NCBI RefSeq assembly: GCF_002941025.1
Contig: NZ_PTJS01000001.1
Coordinates: forward strand, 4,588,001-4,652,000
Direction of reading: 5' to 3'
DNA length: 64,000 nt
Source: Streptomyces sp. QL37
Lineage (GTDB): Bacteria > Actinomycetota > Actinomycetes > Streptomycetales > Streptomycetaceae
In this document: one piece after another, positions 8,849 to 16,715 of the stretch
How positions within the stretch are numbered: the first letter of the stretch is position 1
Layout: each line of letters opens with the position of its first letter
Made by a program: the position numbers and the translations under genes
Notes under the pieces: model-generated
The model's database searches: none
What the model was told of the DNA's origin: nothing
What the model saw: the letters and a program-made list of their open reading frames with translations, nothing else

Positions 8849-9623
8849 ACACGGCGCGGTGCGCGGCCAGCCACGCCTGGTGGCGGTCCCAGCGCTCCCA
8901 GCCGCCGCGTGCCGCGAGGGCGCGCACATGGAGGGGGTCGCCGTCGCGTACCCGCCGCTCGCTGAAGGCGCGGGCAGCCGCCGCGGCCTGTTCGACCGCC
9001 GGGAGGAGAGCGGTGCGGTCCTCGGCCGTCAGACCGTAGCCGTCGGCGAGGACGCGGAGCCGGTGCGCGGTGTCGGGGCCCTCCGCGAACATCGGCACCC
9101 AGTAGCGCGCGGCCGTGGCGACGTCCCACAGCGGACGGCCGGGAGCGGTGAGGTCGAAGTCGATGAGGGCGGCGGCGCGGCCCTCGCGGAAGACCACGTT
9201 CTCCGGGCAGACGTCGTTGTGGCAGAGGATCAGGGCGGTGTCCGGCAGTGACGCGGCTTCCGGGTCGGCCAGTCCGGCCGCCCACGGGACGGTGCGGTCC
9301 ACGGGCAGGGAGGCGGACGCCCGGTGCAGCCGCCGCAGCAGCACGCCGACCGAGCGCAGCGCCCCGTCCGTCAGCGACCAGGGCGGGAAGGGCGGGAGCG
9401 GCACGTCGCCGGGGACGTGGCCGAGCCGCTCGCGGAGGCCGTCGTCGCTCGTCCCCATGGGTGTGGGGGCGCCGTCGAAGCCTGCGGCGGCCAGCGCCCT
9501 CAGATGGGCGTGGAGTGCGGGGGTGTGCGGCTGGGCCGGCCGCTCGACCGTGTCCCCCCGTCGGACGACGGCGCCCGGATGGGTCATGCCGCCGCCCAGC
9601 ACTTCTCCCTCGCCCGCGCTCAT
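8817..9623 (-). CDS. Aminoglycoside phosphotransferase-family kinase
   Basis: This 268-residue member of the APH/choline-kinase fold has the catalytic loop CHNDVCPENVVF (HxDxxxxN pattern) and the metal-binding IDFD following it. The N-terminal ATP lobe is short and divergent compared with true aminoglycoside kinases, so the substrate is open. It is the last gene of a three-gene minus-strand operon; its ATG overlaps the stop of the HAD gene by 4 bp. The 3' end runs 32 bp into the tail of the convergent tetR gene. Confidence 0.87.
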   Translation of the reverse strand: MSAGEGEVLGGGMTHPGAVVRRGDTVERPAQPHTPALHAHLRALAAAGFDGAPTPMGTSDDGLRERLGHVPGDVPLPPFPPWSLTDGALRSVGVLLRRLHRASASLPVDRTVPWAAGLADPEAASLPDTALILCHNDVCPENVVFREGRAAALIDFDLTAPGRPLWDVATAARYWVPMFAEGPDTAHRLRVLADGYGLTAEDRTALLPAVEQAAAAARAFSERRVRDGDPLHVRALAARGGWERWDRHQAWLAAHRAVFTEELLRDEA

Positions 9624-10243
9624 GCCTCTCCCGGAGTGATGCCGAACGGCCCGTGCAGATCGGCCGGTTCGCGGAAATGTACGCCGGTCATGCCGAGCGC
9701 GACGGCCGCTTCGACGTTCTCCCGGCTGTCGTCCACGAAGAGGCACCGGTCCATCGGCACCCCGGCCCGTGCGGCGGCGATCCGGTAGATCGCGGGGTCC
9801 GGCTTGGCGACCCCCTCGACGGCGCTGCTGACCACATGGTGGGCGATGTCCGCGAGCCCCAGGACGGCGAGGTCCTCGGCCAGCCGGGGTGTGGCGTTGG
9901 TGACGAGCACCAGCGGTACGCGGGCCCGTATCCGGCGCAGCAGGGCGACGACCCTTCCGTCCGCCCGGAACGGCGCCTCCGCGAGCGCCCTGCCCAGCTC
10001 CCGGGCCTTGGCCTCGCCGACCCGGTGGGTGAGGGCGAGCGCGACGGACCCGGCCCACTCCTCCAGGGTGATCCGGCCGAGGAGGAGCGGGAGGTCGACC
10101 TCGGGGGCGTACGCGATGTCCTCCGTGGTGCCCTCCGGCAGGCCGGCCGCCCGCTCCAGGGCGGCCAGGTGCGTCACGTCGTAGAAGCGGACCACGTTGT
10201 CGAGGTCGCACAGCACGGCGTCGTAGGCCAGGTCACGTGTCAC
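9620..10243 (-). CDS. HAD superfamily hydrolase
   Basis: This 207-residue haloacid-dehalogenase-like phosphatase has motif I DLDNVV (nucleophile D13, acid D15), motif II LVTNAT, motif III lysine in AKPDPAIY and motif IV VDDSREN. The small helical cap between motifs I and II is of the type found in HAD-IA phosphatases. Its substrate is probably a small phosphorylated metabolite, but none is indicated. It overlaps both neighbours by 4 bp (ATGA at each end), so the PPOX, HAD and kinase genes form one translationally coupled unit. Confidence 0.9.
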   Translation of the reverse strand: MTRDLAYDAVLCDLDNVVRFYDVTHLAALERAAGLPEGTTEDIAYAPEVDLPLLLGRITLEEWAGSVALALTHRVGEAKARELGRALAEAPFRADGRVVALLRRIRARVPLVLVTNATPRLAEDLAVLGLADIAHHVVSSAVEGVAKPDPAIYRIAAARAGVPMDRCLFVDDSRENVEAAVALGMTGVHFREPADLHGPFGITPGEA

Positions 10244-10728
10244 CGCTCGGCCTTCTCCGTCACGTCCAGGGCCGCTCCGTACAGCCTCGACACCTGGAGC
10301 CTGATCACCACGCGGCGCTCGGCCACAGCCTGCTCCAGGAAGGCGCGTTCGTCCGCGGGGTCGTCGAAAGGCGGTGCCAGGGAGAGGAGTTCCCGTCCGA
10401 CGGCGTCTCCGGCGACCGCGGTCGGCTCCGACACCTCCGCCAGCCCCTCGGCCACGGCGAACGACCAGACGTCGCCGCCGTCGACATGCAGGGAGGCATG
10501 AGGATTCCGCCGCAGGACGCGGGTCTTGAGTCGGCCCTCGGTGGAGGAGACGCGCAGGACGCGCTCGTCGGCGGCCCAGCGGTACAGCACGGTCGACAGG
10601 TGCGGATGGCCCGTGGAACGGACCGCTGCGAGCACTCCGAACTGCTGCTCCTGGAGGATCCGGGAGAGTGCCCGGTCGGTGAGGGTGCGGGGCGCGGGCC
10701 CGCTCTTCGTCCCGTCAGTGGTGTTCAT
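10240..10728 (-). CDS. Pyridoxamine 5'-phosphate oxidase-like (PPOX/F420 class) protein
   Basis: This 162-residue split-barrel protein has LSTVLYRWAADERVLRVSSTEGRLKTRVLRRNP near residues 44-76. This is the pattern of the actinobacterial PPOX-class F420- or FMN-dependent reductases (TIGR03618-like). The expected activity is redox chemistry with a flavin or F420; the cofactor cannot be settled by eye. It is the first gene of the three-gene operon, with AAAGG ahead of its ATG. Confidence 0.85.
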   Translation of the reverse strand: MNTTDGTKSGPAPRTLTDRALSRILQEQQFGVLAAVRSTGHPHLSTVLYRWAADERVLRVSSTEGRLKTRVLRRNPHASLHVDGGDVWSFAVAEGLAEVSEPTAVAGDAVGRELLSLAPPFDDPADERAFLEQAVAERRVVIRLQVSRLYGAALDVTEKAER

Positions 10729-10762
10729 GGTTCTGACCTTTCGGGGTTCGGGGATCGGCTCT

Positions 10763-12250
10763 TCAGGGGCGAGTCGTGGTGGAACCGGCGGGCCGCAGGA
10801 CGAGGAGCGCCACGGCGAAGGCGGCGACGAGCAGTCCGGTGCCGACGGCGAACGCGAGCTGATGGCCGCCGGTCAGTGCCTCGGCCCGGCCGTGGCCTTC
10901 GTTCAGCAGTCGGTCGGTCCGGGACGCCGCCAGTGTGGTCAGCACCGCGACCCCGACGGCCATGCCGATCTGCTGGGTGGTGTTGAAGACCCCGGAGGCG
11001 AGCCCGGCGTCGTCCCTGCCCGCACCGGACATACCGAGGGACGTGAGCGCGGGCAGCGCGAGACCGAAGCCGGCCGCGAGGAGCATGACGGGGAGCACGT
11101 CGGTGGCGTACCGCGCGTCCACGGGGATCCGGGTGAGGAACCCGAGGGCGCCGATCAACAGGACGATGCCGGTCAGCAGCACGGCGCGTTCGCCGAACCG
11201 GGCGTTGAGCCGGGCCGAGACACCGAGGGAGACACCGCCGATGACGACGGCGGCGGGGAGCATGGCGAGACCGGTTCCGGCGGCGCCGTATCCGAGGACG
11301 TTCTGCAGATGCTGCGCGACGACGAACTGGAACGAGAACAGCGCGGCGACGATGAGGACCAGGACCAGGTTGGCCCCGGCGACACTGCGTGAACGCAGGA
11401 TCCTCAGGGGCATGAGTGGGGTCCGGGCGGTGGCCTGACGGACGACGAACGCTCCGAGCAGTGCGAGCGCGACGGCCCCGAGCCCGAGGGTGGGCGCGGA
11501 TGCCCAGCCGTACTTCTCCGCCTTGACCACGGTGTGGATCCCCAGCATCAGGCCCGCCGTCACGAGACCGGCCCCGACGGCGTCGGCGCCTGCGGCGAGG
11601 CCGGTGCCACGGTCGGCGGGCAGGACCCGGCGGGCGACCAGGAGGGACACCACGCCGATCGGCAGGTTGATGAAGAAGATCCAGTGCCAGCTGAGGGCAT
11701 CGGTGAGGACCCCGCCGAGCACCTGCCCGACGGACGCGCCGGCGGCTCCTGTGAACGAGAACACGGCGATGGCCCTGGCCCGTTCGCGGGGTTGGCCGAA
11801 CAGGGTGATGAGGATGCCGAGCCCGACGGCGGAGGCCATCGCGCTGCCGACCCCCTGGAGGAAGCGGGCGGCGACGAGCATCGCGGGGGTCGTGGCCGCA
11901 CCGGCCAGCAAGGACGCGACGGTGAAGACCGCGGTGCCGGCCATGAACACGCGGGTGTGGCCGATCAGGTCGCCGAGGCGGCCCGCGAGCAGGAGCAGGC
12001 TGCCGAAGGCGATCAGGTAGGCGTTGACCACTCAGGTGAGTCCGGCGGAGGTGAAGCCCAGGTCGCGCTGGATGGTGGGCATGGCCACGGTGACGATCGA
12101 GCCGTCGAGAGTGAGCGTGAGCATCCCCGCGGCGATCACGGCGAGGGCGGCACCGCGGTGGCGTGCGGCCGCCCCGGACGCGCGGGGTCCGGAGGCGCTG
12201 GGCTCGGAGGTGCTGGAGCTGGGGCGGTGGTGCGAGGCATCGACAGCCAT
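10763..12250 (-). pseudogene. DHA2-type MFS drug exporter interrupted by a single in-frame TGA
   Basis: The reading frame encodes a 14-helix EmrB/QacA-type antiporter of about 495 residues, but codon 73 is TGA (12034-12032). The break falls in the first loop/second helix: the sequence reads AGLT-stop-VVNAYLIAFG, where the family has AGLTWVVNAY. A single TGG-to-TGA change therefore explains it. Everything after it, including motif A GRLGDLIGHTRVF and motif C, is intact. The codon directly after the stop is GTG, so reinitiation could give a 422-residue protein lacking the first helix. AGGAGA precedes the ATG at 12250. The MarR gene upstream is the likely regulator. A sequencing error is the main alternative. 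Confidence 0.85.
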
Positions 12251-12283
12251 CGGTCTTCTCCTGTCGGAAGGTTCGACAAGAGA

Positions 12284-12325
12284 GACCGTAAAAGATGGTT
12301 CTGTTGCGGACTATCTTTTACGGTC
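12284..12325. promoter_or_regulatory. Long inverted repeat between marR and the MFS gene
   Basis: Two 13-bp arms, GACCGTAAAAGAT (12284-12296) and ATCTTTTACGGTC (12313-12325), are separated by 16 bp and are much more A/T-rich than their surroundings. They lie just upstream of the MFS gene, where its promoter must be, so an operator pair for the MarR regulator is the likeliest role. A hairpin terminator of marR is possible but has no T-run. Confidence 0.65.
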
Positions 12326-12338
12326 CCGCCTGGAGCGG

Positions 12339-12830
12339 CTATCCCTGCCCCTGGCGCGCCCGCCGCACGGGCCGGGGGTTCTCCGAGGGGGTGGCCAGGT
12401 GGCCCGTGGCCAGCTGGTCAAGTGCGCGCAGCAGCGCCTCGCGGTCACCGTCGGGGAGGGCTGCCAGGGCCTCCCGGTGTACCCGGTCGACGATTTCCTG
12501 GCTCTTCACGGCGACCCGGGCGCCTTCCTCGGTCACGGCGATGATCCGGGCCCGCCGGTCGCGCCTGGAGGGGCGCCGCTCGGCCAGCCCCGCGCTCTCC
12601 AGGGCGTCCACGGTCACCACCATCGTGGTCTTGTCCATGTCGCCGATCTCGGCGAGCTGGATCTGGGTGCGCTCCTCCTCCAGGGCGTGGACCAGGACAC
12701 AGTGCATGCGTGCGGTCAGCCCGATCACGTCCAGTGCGGCCGCCATCCGGGTCCGCAGGACGTGGCTGGTGTGGTCGAGGAGGAAGGACAGGTCCGGTGC
12801 CGTGCGGGCGGCGGGAGTGAGGGCGGTCAT
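12339..12830 (-). CDS. MarR family transcriptional regulator
   Basis: This 163-residue winged-helix regulator has the helix-turn-helix/wing region IQLAEIGDMDKTTMVVTVDALESAGLAERRPSRRDRRARIIAVTEEG (about residues 58-104), a textbook MarR signature. It precedes the DHA2 exporter on the same strand and is expected to repress it, responding to a small phenolic or drug-like ligand. The ATG follows a TACGCT -10 by 6 nt, so the transcript is probably leaderless. Because the exporter gene carries a stop codon, this may be a regulator without a working target. Confidence 0.9.
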   Translation of the reverse strand: MTALTPAARTAPDLSFLLDHTSHVLRTRMAAALDVIGLTARMHCVLVHALEEERTQIQLAEIGDMDKTTMVVTVDALESAGLAERRPSRRDRRARIIAVTEEGARVAVKSQEIVDRVHREALAALPDGDREALLRALDQLATGHLATPSENPRPVRRARQGQG

Positions 12831-12898
12831 GCCGCCAGCGTAACAATTCGTACTGTGACAGATCGTCCGCAAGGAGACGTCAGGGCGTCCGTCTGGCT

Positions 12899-13234
12899 CT
12901 ACCGCGGCAGCTCGTACCGGAGCAGGGACTTCGCGTACGGCTCCCCGGTTCTCTCGGCGTAGGCCATGCGCTCCTTCACCTCGCGCAGCGTGCGCGGGCG
13001 GTAGCCCGGTCCGTCGCAGCAGCCCATATGGAAGCGGACGCCGGCGTTCACCAGCACCGAGAGGGCCCGCCACGCGTCGGTGTCCCGCCGCCGCGGGGCC
13101 GCGAAGGCGGAGCCGACATGGGTCAGCGTCCCGGCGCACCGGGGGCAGACGCGGTCGGTCCGCTCCCTGTCGTAGGGCTGCTTGTACGAGGCCCGGCACG
13201 GCAGGCAGACGTACGAGGTCTTGGACGGAGGCAT
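12899..13234 (-). CDS. Zinc-ribbon protein of unknown function
   Basis: This conserved actinobacterial 111-residue protein has a zinc ribbon formed by CLPC and CPRC (about residues 10-34). An Arg-rich middle (APRRRDTDAWRALSVLVNAGVRFHMGCCDGPGYRPRTLREV) and a short C-terminal tail follow. Homologues are annotated only as hypothetical proteins. No partner is indicated by its neighbours. Confidence 0.75.
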   Translation of the reverse strand: MPPSKTSYVCLPCRASYKQPYDRERTDRVCPRCAGTLTHVGSAFAAPRRRDTDAWRALSVLVNAGVRFHMGCCDGPGYRPRTLREVKERMAYAERTGEPYAKSLLRYELPR

Positions 13235-13274
13235 GCGGCCAGGGTAGGGCGCGCGCCCCGGCCGTTCGACCGGT

Positions 13275-13619
13275 TTACGCGCCCCCGGCCCGGCGGCCGC
13301 GCCCGCGCCGCAGTCGGACGGGCCGGCGCCGCAACAGCCTTCGGCTCCGCGGGCGTTCGCCGGGCGGCGGGCCGCCGCGGCCGGTCTCCCACGGGCGGTC
13401 GGGCGAGAGCAGCGGGGCTTTGCGCTCGGCCTGCGCCCGGATCTCGTGGTGGGCGTCGTGGGCGGTCACCCGGAACGCCTCGTCGTAGGAGGCCAGCGCC
13501 GCGCTGATGGCCGCACCGGCGGTGCCGCGCCGCCGGACGCGGGACGCCAGCCACCTGAAGATGCCCATGACGGCGGCGAGCGCGAGCGCGACCACGAGAA
13601 GCGGCAGGACGTCGCTCAT
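13275..13619 (-). CDS. Small single-pass membrane protein with basic tail
   Basis: This 114-residue protein begins with one membrane helix (VLPLLVVALALAAVMGIFRWLA, residues 4-25). An Arg-rich stop-transfer, a soluble Ala-rich part and an unusually Arg-rich C-terminus (about 20 Arg in the last 35 residues) follow. I do not recognise a family. The ATG is at 13619. The gene is flanked by two other small minus-strand genes. Confidence 0.6.
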   Translation of the reverse strand: MSDVLPLLVVALALAAVMGIFRWLASRVRRRGTAGAAISAALASYDEAFRVTAHDAHHEIRAQAERKAPLLSPDRPWETGRGGPPPGERPRSRRLLRRRPVRLRRGRGRRAGGA

Positions 13620-13679
13620 GAGGCCTACGCCACGGGACCGGAGGCCGGGTCGAGCCCGCCCGGCCTCCGGTGCACGGCC

Positions 13680-14273
13680 TCACGCACCCCGGTCGGCTTC
13701 ACGGGCCGCGCGCTCCAGCCGGCTCCGGTGGTCCGCCCACCACGCGGCGTCGCCCGGCGGGATGCTGTCGTTGCCCTTGCTCATCCCCACGGCCCCGTCG
13801 ACGAGTTCGCGGACGATGTCGGCGTGCCCGGCGTGCCGGTGCGTGTCGCCGATGACGCGGACCACGGCATGGTGCAGCGTCACCTCGGCCCGGTGGCTCG
13901 GCCACCACGGGACGGTGCCGACCGTCTCCAGCGGCAGCGCGTCGAGCGTCGCGTCCGCGTGGGCCCAGGCCCGGCGGTAGAGCCCCACGATCTGCTCCCG
14001 CGACTCGTCGGCGGTCGCCCACATGTCCGCGTTGGGCTCGGCCCCGTCCTCGACCCACGGCAGCGCCTCGCCGGACGGCCGCCCGAACGTGTCGCCGAGG
14101 TAGCCCAGTTCCACACTGGCCACGTGCTTGACCAGGCCCAGGAGGTTGGTGCCGGTCGGCGTCAGGGGGCGTCGTGCGTCGTACTCGGAGAGCCCTTCGA
14201 GCTTCCAGAGCAGGGCGTCACGGGCCGACTGCAGGTAGAAGTGGAGGTCGGCCTTGGCATCGGGTGCGGTCAT
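13680..14273 (-). CDS. DinB family protein (DUF664)
   Basis: This 197-residue four-helix-bundle protein of the DinB/YfiT superfamily carries the expected metal ligands: one His in GLVKHVASVE (about residue 50) and two in the later GDTHRHAGHADIVREL (about 145-157). Relatives include mycothiol- or bacillithiol-dependent S-transferases, and Streptomyces makes mycothiol, so a thiol-transferase role is possible. The closest class appears to be DUF664, whose substrates are unknown. Confidence 0.85.
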   Translation of the reverse strand: MTAPDAKADLHFYLQSARDALLWKLEGLSEYDARRPLTPTGTNLLGLVKHVASVELGYLGDTFGRPSGEALPWVEDGAEPNADMWATADESREQIVGLYRRAWAHADATLDALPLETVGTVPWWPSHRAEVTLHHAVVRVIGDTHRHAGHADIVRELVDGAVGMSKGNDSIPPGDAAWWADHRSRLERAAREADRGA

Positions 14274-14402
14274 GACGCCCAGCCTGCCCCGCCGGAGCCC
14301 CCCACGGAAGCCCGTCCACCGTCGGTCGTCGGGAGGCTACGGACTGGCGGTGGCCCCTTATGTCCGGGTTCGGGCGTCCGTGACTTCCCGATGAGCTGCG
14401 GC

Positions 14403-14924
14403 TCAGCCGGCCGTGGAGCTTGCGATGCGTTCCGCGGCCTGGGCGGGGGTGAGGTCCGTGGTGTCGATCACCTCGGCCTCGTCGTGCAGCCAGGTGCGTG
14501 CCGCCTCGGCGTAGGGCTCGAGGTGCTGGAGGCGGAACGTGGAGGGGCCGAGAACGAGGTCCCCCTCGATGCGGCCGCGCAGGGTGTCCTGGTCCGCGTG
14601 GAGGACGAAGTGCCGCACCGGGATCCTGTGCCGGGCGAGGCCCGCGCTGATCTCGCGCCAGTACTGCTCGACCAGCACGGTCATGGGCATCACCAGGGTG
14701 CCGCCGGCGTAGTCGAGCACGTGGCGTGCGGTCTCGACCACGAGGGGCCGCCACGGCGGCCAGTCCTGGAAGTTGCCCGTCCAGGGCAGTCCCGGAGTGA
14801 TGTCCATGAGCGTCTCGCCGACCTTCTCGGCGTCGAACACCCGCGAATCCGGGATCAGCTTCTGCACGAGCGCGCTGGTCGTCGTCTTGCCGGCGCCGTG
14901 GGTGCCGTTGAGCCACACGATCAT
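14403..14924 (-). CDS. TmrB-like P-loop nucleotide-binding protein
   Basis: This 173-residue protein starts MIVWLNGTHGAGKTTT, so the Walker A motif is at residues 7-15. The overall pattern (DPDTF-like switch at DAEKVGETL, LVEQYW, HFVLHAD) resembles TmrB and other small P-loop kinases of the AAA_33 group. TmrB binds tunicamycin and ATP and gives resistance; in this protein the substrate is open. The ATG follows a minus-strand TAGCGT (14937-14932) by 7 nt, so the gene is probably leaderless. Confidence 0.8.
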   Translation of the reverse strand: MIVWLNGTHGAGKTTTSALVQKLIPDSRVFDAEKVGETLMDITPGLPWTGNFQDWPPWRPLVVETARHVLDYAGGTLVMPMTVLVEQYWREISAGLARHRIPVRHFVLHADQDTLRGRIEGDLVLGPSTFRLQHLEPYAEAARTWLHDEAEVIDTTDLTPAQAAERIASSTAG

Positions 14925-15009
14925 GGGTCCGACGCTAGCGCCGCGCGGCCCGGGGCAGGCGGGCACGGTGGGGGTTCGGTACGGCGCTGTGACATGACGC
15001 GGAACACTT

Positions 15010-15029
15010 TTGCAAGCAGGCGCTTGCAA
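15010..15029. promoter_or_regulatory. Inverted repeat upstream of the XRE regulator gene
   Basis: TTGCAAGC-AGGC-GCTTGCAA is a perfect 8-4-8 palindrome located 30 bp before the regulator start. TTGCAA in either arm could also serve as a -35 element. Autoregulation by the XRE protein is inferred from position only. Confidence 0.6.
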
Positions 15030-15059
15030 TAGTTAGCAAGGCTGATGCAGTATCGACCC

Positions 15060-15566
15060 ATGGCATCACTCAACGTCGGCAATCTCGGTGAGTACCTGCG
15101 TGAGCAGCGGCGTACCGCGCAGCTCTCCCTGCGGCAGCTCGCCGACGCCGCCGGAGTGTCCAATCCGTATCTCAGCCAGATCGAGCGCGGTCTGCGCAAG
15201 CCGAGTGCCGAGGTGCTGCAGCAGGTCGCCAAGGCCCTGCGGATCTCGGCCGAGACGCTCTATGTGCGGGCCGGGATCCTCGACGAGCGGGAGCGGGAGG
15301 AGCTGGAGACGCGGGCGGTCATATTGGCCGATCCGTCGATCAACGAGCGGCAGAAGAGCGTGCTGCTGCAGATCTACGACTCCTTCCGCCGGGAGAACGG
15401 TTTCGATGTCGCGCCCGACACCGGCGCCGAGTTCCACGGTGCCGCCGACGCGGAGAGCAGAATCGGTGCCGACGCGGAAAGCGGTACCGACGCGGACGGT
15501 GCCGGTCCGGATGCCCGCGGCCCCCGCACGGCCGGCGGCAGTGATGCAGACCCACCAGCGAACTGA
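15060..15566 (+). CDS. XRE-family helix-turn-helix regulator
   Basis: This 168-residue protein has an N-terminal Cro/CI-type DNA-binding domain (LGEYLREQRRTAQLSLRQLADAAGVSNPYLSQIERGLRKPSAEVLQQVAKAL, residues 9-60), a short linker and a hydrophilic Asp/Gly/Ala-rich tail from about residue 118. I chose the ATG at 15060 because homologues begin MASLNVGNLGEYL. An ATG at 15045 is also in frame and cannot be excluded. It lies upstream of the HBHA-like gene and mirrors the Rv0474-hbhA arrangement in mycobacteria, so local control of that gene is a reasonable guess. Confidence 0.87.
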   Translation: MASLNVGNLGEYLREQRRTAQLSLRQLADAAGVSNPYLSQIERGLRKPSAEVLQQVAKALRISAETLYVRAGILDEREREELETRAVILADPSINERQKSVLLQIYDSFRRENGFDVAPDTGAEFHGAADAESRIGADAESGTDADGAGPDARGPRTAGGSDADPPAN

Positions 15567-15594
15567 CTTCTGATGATCCGGGAGGACCACAGTC

Positions 15595-16260
15595 ATGGCC
15601 ATCACCGATGACCTGCGCAAGACCCTCACCGACCCCACCCCCCTCTACTTCGCCGCCGGCACGGCCGACCTCGCCGTGGAGCAGGCGCGCAAGGTGCCCG
15701 CTCTGCTCGACCAGCTCAGGGCCGAGGCCCCCGAGCGGATCGAGGCCGTGCGCAACACCGACCCGAAGGCCGTTCAGGAGCGGGTCACCACGCAGGCCAG
15801 GGAGGCTCAGGCCACCGTGCAGGCGAAGGTGACCGAGGTCTTCGGGGCGCTGGACACCGACCTGAAGAAGTGGGGCGAGACCGCCCAGGACCTGGCGCTG
15901 CGGAGCGTGGGTGTGGCCGCCGAGTACGCGGTCCGGGCCCGGGAGACGTACGAGAAGGTCGCCGAGCGCGGCGAGCAGAGCGTGCGGACGTGGCGCGGCG
16001 AGACGGCCGACGAGATCGTCGAGATCGCCGCCGTCGTCGAGGCGGAGCCGAAGTCCGTGCCGAAGCAGAAGTCCGAGGCGGCGGCCAAGCCGGTGACCCC
16101 CGTCAAGCCCGCGGCCGCCGCGAAGCCGGTGGCCCCCGCCGCGAAGAAGCCCGCGCCGAAGGCCGCCGAGTCCAAGGCGGCGCCCGCCGCGACGCCGAAG
16201 AAGACGACGCCCGTGCGCAAGCCCGCGGCGAAGAAGACAACCCCGCCCTCCGCGAAGTAG
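15595..16260 (+). CDS. Heparin-binding haemagglutinin (HBHA)-like protein
   Basis: This 221-residue protein is built like mycobacterial HBHA. It has a long helical coiled-coil body (about residues 5-150, rich in Ala, Glu, Val and Arg) and a Lys/Ala/Pro-rich C-terminal tail (about 160-221, with repeated AAKP and PAAKK). In Mycobacterium the tail binds heparan sulphate and the protein also affects lipid inclusions; a Streptomyces role is not established. There is no signal peptide. GGGAGG precedes the ATG. It lies between the XRE and DUF2516 genes as in mycobacteria. Confidence 0.85.
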   Translation: MAITDDLRKTLTDPTPLYFAAGTADLAVEQARKVPALLDQLRAEAPERIEAVRNTDPKAVQERVTTQAREAQATVQAKVTEVFGALDTDLKKWGETAQDLALRSVGVAAEYAVRARETYEKVAERGEQSVRTWRGETADEIVEIAAVVEAEPKSVPKQKSEAAAKPVTPVKPAAAAKPVAPAAKKPAPKAAESKAAPAATPKKTTPVRKPAAKKTTPPSAK

Positions 16261-16296
16261 ACGGAAGCGGCGGCTCGGGGTTGCCGGAAGAACGGG

Positions 16297-16320
16297 CCGG
16301 GCACCTTTGAGGGTGCCCGG
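16297..16320 (+). terminator. Hairpin after the HBHA-like gene
   Basis: CCGGGCACC and GGTGCCCGG are separated by a 6-nt loop, 36 bp after the stop codon. There is no T-tract, as is common in Streptomyces. Confidence 0.7.
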
Positions 16321-16370
16321 GTCGTTGTCCCGGTACCTTGGCCGCGAGGCGCTCATCCACTGACTAGGCG

Positions 16371-16715
16371 GTGCTCACCGTGTTGCTCGAAGCATTCGGC
16401 TCGTTCCTCCAGCTGCTGTACCTGGCCATGCTCGTCCTGGCCGTGGTCGCGCTGGTCTTCGCCGTGACGGCGCGGGAGGACGCCTACCGGGCCGCGGACA
16501 AGCAGAAGAAGTCCTTCTGGCTGATCATCCTCGGCGTCACGGTCTTCGTGAACCTCGTCATCCCGATCCTGTTCCTGCAGATCGCGGGTGTGATCGCGTC
16601 CATCGTCTTCATGGTGGACGTCCGGCCGGCGATCAAGGCCGTGTCGGGTGGCGGCGGCCGTCGTGGAGGCTCCAGCAGCGACGGACCGTACGGCCCCTAC
16701 AACGGCGGGCGCTGA
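16371..16715 (+). CDS. DUF2516 family membrane protein
   Basis: This 114-residue protein has two to three hydrophobic segments (about residues 9-33, 47-66 and 66-86) separated by the charged AREDAYRAADKQKKSFW, the DUF2516 hallmark. A Gly/Ser-rich cytoplasmic tail follows. Its function is unknown. The equivalent gene follows hbhA in Mycobacterium tuberculosis (Rv0476). The GTG at 16371 is used here; a second GTG at 16380 is equally possible because TAGGCG at 16365-16370 could be its -10. The 3' end overlaps the convergent phosphatase gene by 19 bp. Confidence 0.82.
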   Translation: MLTVLLEAFGSFLQLLYLAMLVLAVVALVFAVTAREDAYRAADKQKKSFWLIILGVTVFVNLVIPILFLQIAGVIASIVFMVDVRPAIKAVSGGGGRRGGSSSDGPYGPYNGGR

